This document shows positions 18,745 to 21,479 of a stretch of 21,479 nucleotides of DNA, one piece after another. Origin of the DNA: Suillus spraguei (taxonomy: Eukaryota > Basidiomycota > Agaricomycetes > Boletales > Suillaceae); contig JABCPU010000917.1 in the NCBI GenBank assembly GCA_016800925.1, positions 1 to 21,479 of the forward strand, read 5' to 3'. Position numbers and translations under genes: made by a program. Each line of letters begins with the position of its first letter. The first letter of the stretch is position 1. The notes under the pieces are model-generated. The model saw only the letters and a list, made by a program, of their open reading frames with translations, was not told the origin of the DNA and did no database searches.

Positions 18745-18905
18745 ATCAATGTGAGGCAATAAAAGACTTTGACCCACACATTTTTAGTGCTGAACTCCGA
18801 ACTCTGACATCTGGTAGTCCACAATTTCGGGGTTTGGCACTCGTGATTCTGCACTTGGGACTCAGAAAAATGTGAGACAATAAAAGGAATTTGATCCACA
18901 CATTT
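18745..18905 (-). repeat. Right edge of satellite, inverted copy of the left edge units
   Basis: Contains GTGAGGCAATAAAAGACTTT and TTGATCCACACATTT, the reverse complement of the left-edge segment AAATGTGTGGATCAA...TTTTATTGCC near 16365-16395, plus a TAGTCCACAATTTCGGGGTTT segment shared with the left edge. Confidence 0.7.
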
Positions 18906-19295
18906 AAAACTTGAAACTCACAAAATGTATATCATGTAAATTTTCTATTTCCTTACACAGTTCACCAATTGTCAAGTAACAAGACCTGAGACCCAAATCC
19001 TGAATTCCTGGCAATGTATGAAGTGCTGAGTGCCGAAGCCCGAGACCCAAAACTTGAAATTTCAAAACTCGCAAACATCTGTATCATGTACAATTTCTAT
19101 TTCCTTACACAGTTCACCGAGTGTTGAGTACCAAGACCTGAGACCCAAATCCCAAATTTAGGGTTGGCAGGCTAGCTGTGGAGGTCTGGAGGTCCAGAAA
19201 TATGGAGATCAGGGCCAGAGATCATAGTGGAGATGGGGTGTGAAATATGGTATGTGACAGAAACTTGCAAAATGTATATCATGTAAAATTAGTAT
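18906..19295 (+). repeat. 152-bp tandem repeat, two copies plus a partial third
   Basis: The block TATCATGTA, TTTCTATTTCCTTACACAG, TTCACC, then ACAAGACCTGAGACCCAAAT recurs at 18929 and 19081 (152-bp period). A shorter third copy of the AATGTATATCATGTAAAATT start lies near 19271 and breaks off about 19295. An inverted copy lies at 21347-21436. Confidence 0.8.
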
Positions 19296-20018
19296 TCCCT
19301 AGGCCGGACCTTTGACCTGTGTTATATTATACTTTCCGAACTTTGTCCAAACTCCAGTCTTTATCTCTGTTCACCTCCAGCTCTACCTTTGGTAGTCTTC
19401 CTCTGTTTGTTTCTACTCCGGACTTCATCCATAGTAGCCTGTACCTTCCTTACATAATCTCCGGACCTACTCCTCCATAGTAGGGCAATACTTCCCCCCA
19501 AATCCACAGAGCTCCGCTCCTCCGTTTCTCCACTCCTCCACTCCTCCATTTCTGCGTTCCTCCACTCCTCATCCTCTGGACCTCCTATCTCCGGACCTCT
19601 TGTCCTGTCCTATCCTATCCTTGACCTCCTGTGGATCATATTTCCCCCTGGAGCCTTGCTCCAATCCTGCCCTAGACTTCATCCAGTGGTCTTCCCTTCA
19701 CCCATTCTACTTGGGACTTGTCCCAGTAGTCTTACCTCTATCTCCACCTACCTGCGGCATAGTTTTCTACACTTCTCCAGAAGTTTATTGGCGCTCTATG
19801 GAGCAATCCAGCCCAGATTTCCTCCAAGGTTCTCCCTTGGACTTCACAAGAACTCCTCTTTGGACTTCATATGAAATGAGGGGCATGTACTCAGGCAAGG
19901 GGCACAGCACACAAGCTGAGGCCAAGCCCCCATGAATTAGTATGACCCTCCAGTATGACCCCATGCAAAGCTGGAACTTCTGAATTGCCTCTGGTTTTGC
20001 ATGGCGATAACAGTTTTG
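19296..20018. other. Pyrimidine-rich stretch, probable retroelement remnant
   Basis: About 720 bp, C+T rich on the plus strand with CTCCACTCCTCC and CTCCGGACCTC type runs (19440-19600). No coding similarity was recognised; the open frames are low complexity. Near its right end it shares a motif with the leader of D. It separates the 152-bp repeats from the fold-back unit and breaks what would otherwise be a larger inverted symmetry. Confidence 0.5.
19872..19931 (+). repeat. Motif shared with the leader of element D (7268-7325)
   Basis: TGAAATGAGGGGCAT, TACTCAGG, AAGGGGCACAG and CTGAGGCCAA occur in the same order and spacing as at 7268-7325, with about 50 of 58 positions alike by eye. It probably marks a fragment of an LTR or leader from the D family or a relative. 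Confidence 0.7.
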
Positions 20019-20159
20019 AGTTTTGGCACTCAGCACTCAGTGATTCAATAATTTGCTTCTGGCAGAGGTACATTCATTGAAAAAATTGTATATACATCAA
20101 TTACTATGCAATTGTGCCAACCTCCTCACAAGACCCTTTAACCTTCACCTCAACATCCA
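20019..20159 (+). repeat. Left arm of the fold-back unit
   Basis: Starts AGTTTTGGCACTCAGCACTC and ends CTCAACATCCA. It matches the reverse complement of 21070-21209 with about 10 differences over about 137 positions, including perfect runs across TTCAATAATTTGCTTCTGGC and CCTCCTCACAAGACCCTTTA. Confidence 0.88.
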
Positions 20160-21069
20160 AGAACAAAAACATAGAAAGTCGCATTTCTCACACTTTTGAT
20201 GTTTTCAGTACTTACTCTTGCATAAATAATACAGCCTCTTCATATATCATTATAATACCATATATACTTGCTTTGTATGACAAGGATCAGCTTAAAATAG
20301 GCCGGAGTTTTGAAATAGGTGAATGCTTACTATTTCTACTGATAAGGAGCCCATACTTTCAAAACATCAAAGTTTATTAATGAGACACCTGGAGTAGATT
20401 TAAAATACATTCACTATGATATATCTAAATTTATAAAACCATCCAATAAGAATTGAGTGCTGAGGAAGTGAAATAGATAAGAAATTGACTGTGGGAAAGT
20501 TCAAAGTCCCAAAATATCGAAAATGGTCAGTTGGACAGTTGTAGGACTTTGACGCTGGGTCAACTGAGATATACACCACATCCCTTCACCACCCTCCAAC
20601 CTCAGGGCAATATGCAGTATAGGTTCCTTTAGTAGTTAACATGTATCTTACATATTTTGAATGAAATATTTAAACTGTACCATATATAAATGTGACTTTG
20701 TGTAAAAAGATGTCAATTGTCACTTTCACACATATGTCATTTTACTTATCATTCAGTCAGTCCTTCATGGATCTTTCTAAAACTTCAAATACATCATTAG
20801 GACATATATGAGAGGTAAATCACGCATCAGATCACTTATCACAAGCTTGATTATTATGTAGGCTTCTTATCAGTAGAAATATCCCCTGTACATGACATAT
20901 CAGATTTGTGGCATATATACACTGATCCTTTGCATATGACACATGTGGGAGTGTACTACTGTTGATGTCTGAGCAGGGCTGGCCATTTATGCAATGATAA
21001 GACATTGAAAACTTTAAAAATGATTGAGGAGCAACAGAGGGCATCCATGATAAGATGGTCGAGATGAAC
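20160..21069. other. Interior of the fold-back unit, no recognised gene
   Basis: About 910 bp, AT-rich, with base composition unlike the satellites on either side. The longest open frame (from 20114, 88 codons, beginning in the left arm) shows no domain I recognise and is likely chance. No tRNA, LTR or tandem repeat was seen. Confidence 0.6.
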
Positions 21070-21209
21070 TGGGTGTTGAGTGAAAGTTAAAGGGTCTTGT
21101 GAGGAGGTGGACATAATTGCATAGTGATAGATGTATATACAATTTTTTTCAATGAATGTACCTCTGCCAGAAGCAAATTATTGAATCACTGAGTGCCGAG
21201 TGCCAAAAC
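21070..21209 (-). repeat. Right arm of the fold-back unit
   Basis: Reverse complement partner of 20019-20159; reads TGGGTGTTGAG...GTGCCAAAACT on the plus strand. Confidence 0.88.
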
Positions 21210-21479
21210 TTGAAACCCAAAACTTGAAACTCACAAAGTGTGAAGTACCAAGACCCGGACCCAAAACCCTGGCATACAGTTTCAAGTTTCAAGTTTCAAA
21301 TTTTGGGGTTCAGGTTTAGGGTTCGGGTTCCGGCACGAGCACTTGTTACATTGCCAGGAATTCAGGATTTGGGTTCCAGGTTTTGGTACTTGACACTCGG
21401 TGAACTGTATAAGGAAATAGAAATTTTACATGATACAGATTTGTGCGAGTTTCAAGTTTCGGGGTTCGAGTCTGGCACT
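21210..21479 (-). repeat. Inverted copy of the 152-bp repeat and related degenerate repeats
   Basis: Bases 21347-21436 are the reverse complement of the 152-bp repeat core (compare 18929-19018: shared AATCCTGAATTCCTGGCAAT, TTCTATTTCCTTA and CAGTTCACC). Bases 21210-21346 are short reiterations of TTTCAAG and GGGTTCGGG type. The array continues past the window end. Confidence 0.75.

Larger units (their letters stand above)
15986..18905. repeat. Satellite array with 78-bp core monomer and dyad
   Basis: About 2.9 kb of diverged monomers. The commonest unit is 78 bp (for example 16745 to 16823, 18112 to 18190), built from GTGCCGGAGTTCGGGGTTCG, CACTCAACATGTGTAAATCA and ATTGCCTCACATTGTTCTAA blocks. 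A second type has AAATATGTGGATCGATATC and a longer GAGTCCCGAGTGCCGGGTGC joint. At the left edge units are longer (144 bp from 16221 to 16365, then 129 bp). Each core unit carries a GTGCCG...CGGCAC dyad. I estimate 25-30 core monomers by eye. No gene is supported inside. Confidence 0.88.
20019..21209. mobile_element. Fold-back unit with about 140-bp terminal inverted repeats
   Basis: Two inverted arms enclose about 910 bp of AT-rich DNA. The design fits a non-autonomous long-TIR DNA transposon (as in Mutator-like or fold-back elements) but no transposase is recognisable and target duplications cannot be fixed, since the arms merge outward into TTTTGGCACTC-type repeat sequence. It may equally be a host segmental inverted duplication. 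Confidence 0.6.

Noticed and set aside
15986..18905. CRISPR-like array
   Set aside because: Repeats are contiguous diverged monomers without unique spacers and change orientation; the context is eukaryotic.
19600..19935. 111-codon frame rich in Ser, Pro and Leu
   Set aside because: Low-complexity CTCC-rich DNA that includes the non-coding D-leader motif; no sign of a real gene.
20114..20380. 88-codon frame in the fold-back unit
   Set aside because: Begins inside the inverted arm, no domain recognised, AT-rich chance frame; kept only as a note within the interior.
21300..21345. Telomere-like TTAGGG text (TTTAGGGTTCGGG)
   Set aside because: Only one TTAGGG unit within degenerate GGGTTC reiterations; no tandem telomeric array.

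Overview
The window looks like transposon-rich, gene-poor fungal DNA, most likely from a basidiomycete of the Agaricomycetes type. This is inferred from the style of the Ty3/gypsy Gag-Pol proteins and from CpG-directed decay; no host gene is present to confirm it. I see no host protein gene, rRNA, tRNA or CRISPR array.

Positions 1-15275 are a nest of Ty3/gypsy LTR retrotransposons. The oldest host element, D (+ strand, 7225-10645), keeps a leader, gag, protease and part of reverse transcriptase. Three members of a second family landed in D or in each other. B (- strand, 2902-7224) sits in the 5' region of D. A (- strand, 1-2901) sits in the integrase zinc-finger region of B and runs off the left edge. 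C (+ strand, 10646 to about 15275) sits in the RT of D. A solo LTR of the same family (8330-8803) interrupts the gag of D between perfect 5-bp target duplications. All LTRs of the A/B/C family are 464-474 bp with TGTTAC...GTAACA ends.

The A/B/C family appears to be self-primed, as in Tf1/sushi elements. The 11 nt at the predicted RNA 5' end (34 nt after a TATA-like box) are complementary to an 11-nt primer-binding site one base beyond the LTR, and the pair covaries between copies. Gag and pol are in a -1 frame relationship in both families. Every premature in-frame stop I could place is TGA; two align directly with an intact CGA codon in a sister copy, which is the mark of CpG deamination. 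No copy looks autonomous.

From about 15275 rightward, C is cut off inside integrase and the sequence becomes non-coding repeats. There is a 32-40 bp G-rich minisatellite (15335-15830). A roughly 2.9-kb satellite (about 15986-18905) follows, with core monomers of 78 bp carrying a GTGCCG...CGGCAC dyad, an internal inverted block and mirrored edges. Then come a 152-bp tandem repeat (18906-19295), a pyrimidine-rich stretch with a motif shared with the leader of D (19296-20018), and a 1.2-kb fold-back unit with about 140-bp terminal inverted repeats (20019-21209). The window ends in an inverted copy of the 152-bp repeat. The layout resembles heterochromatin (pericentromeric, subtelomeric or a TE island), but the sequence alone cannot say which.
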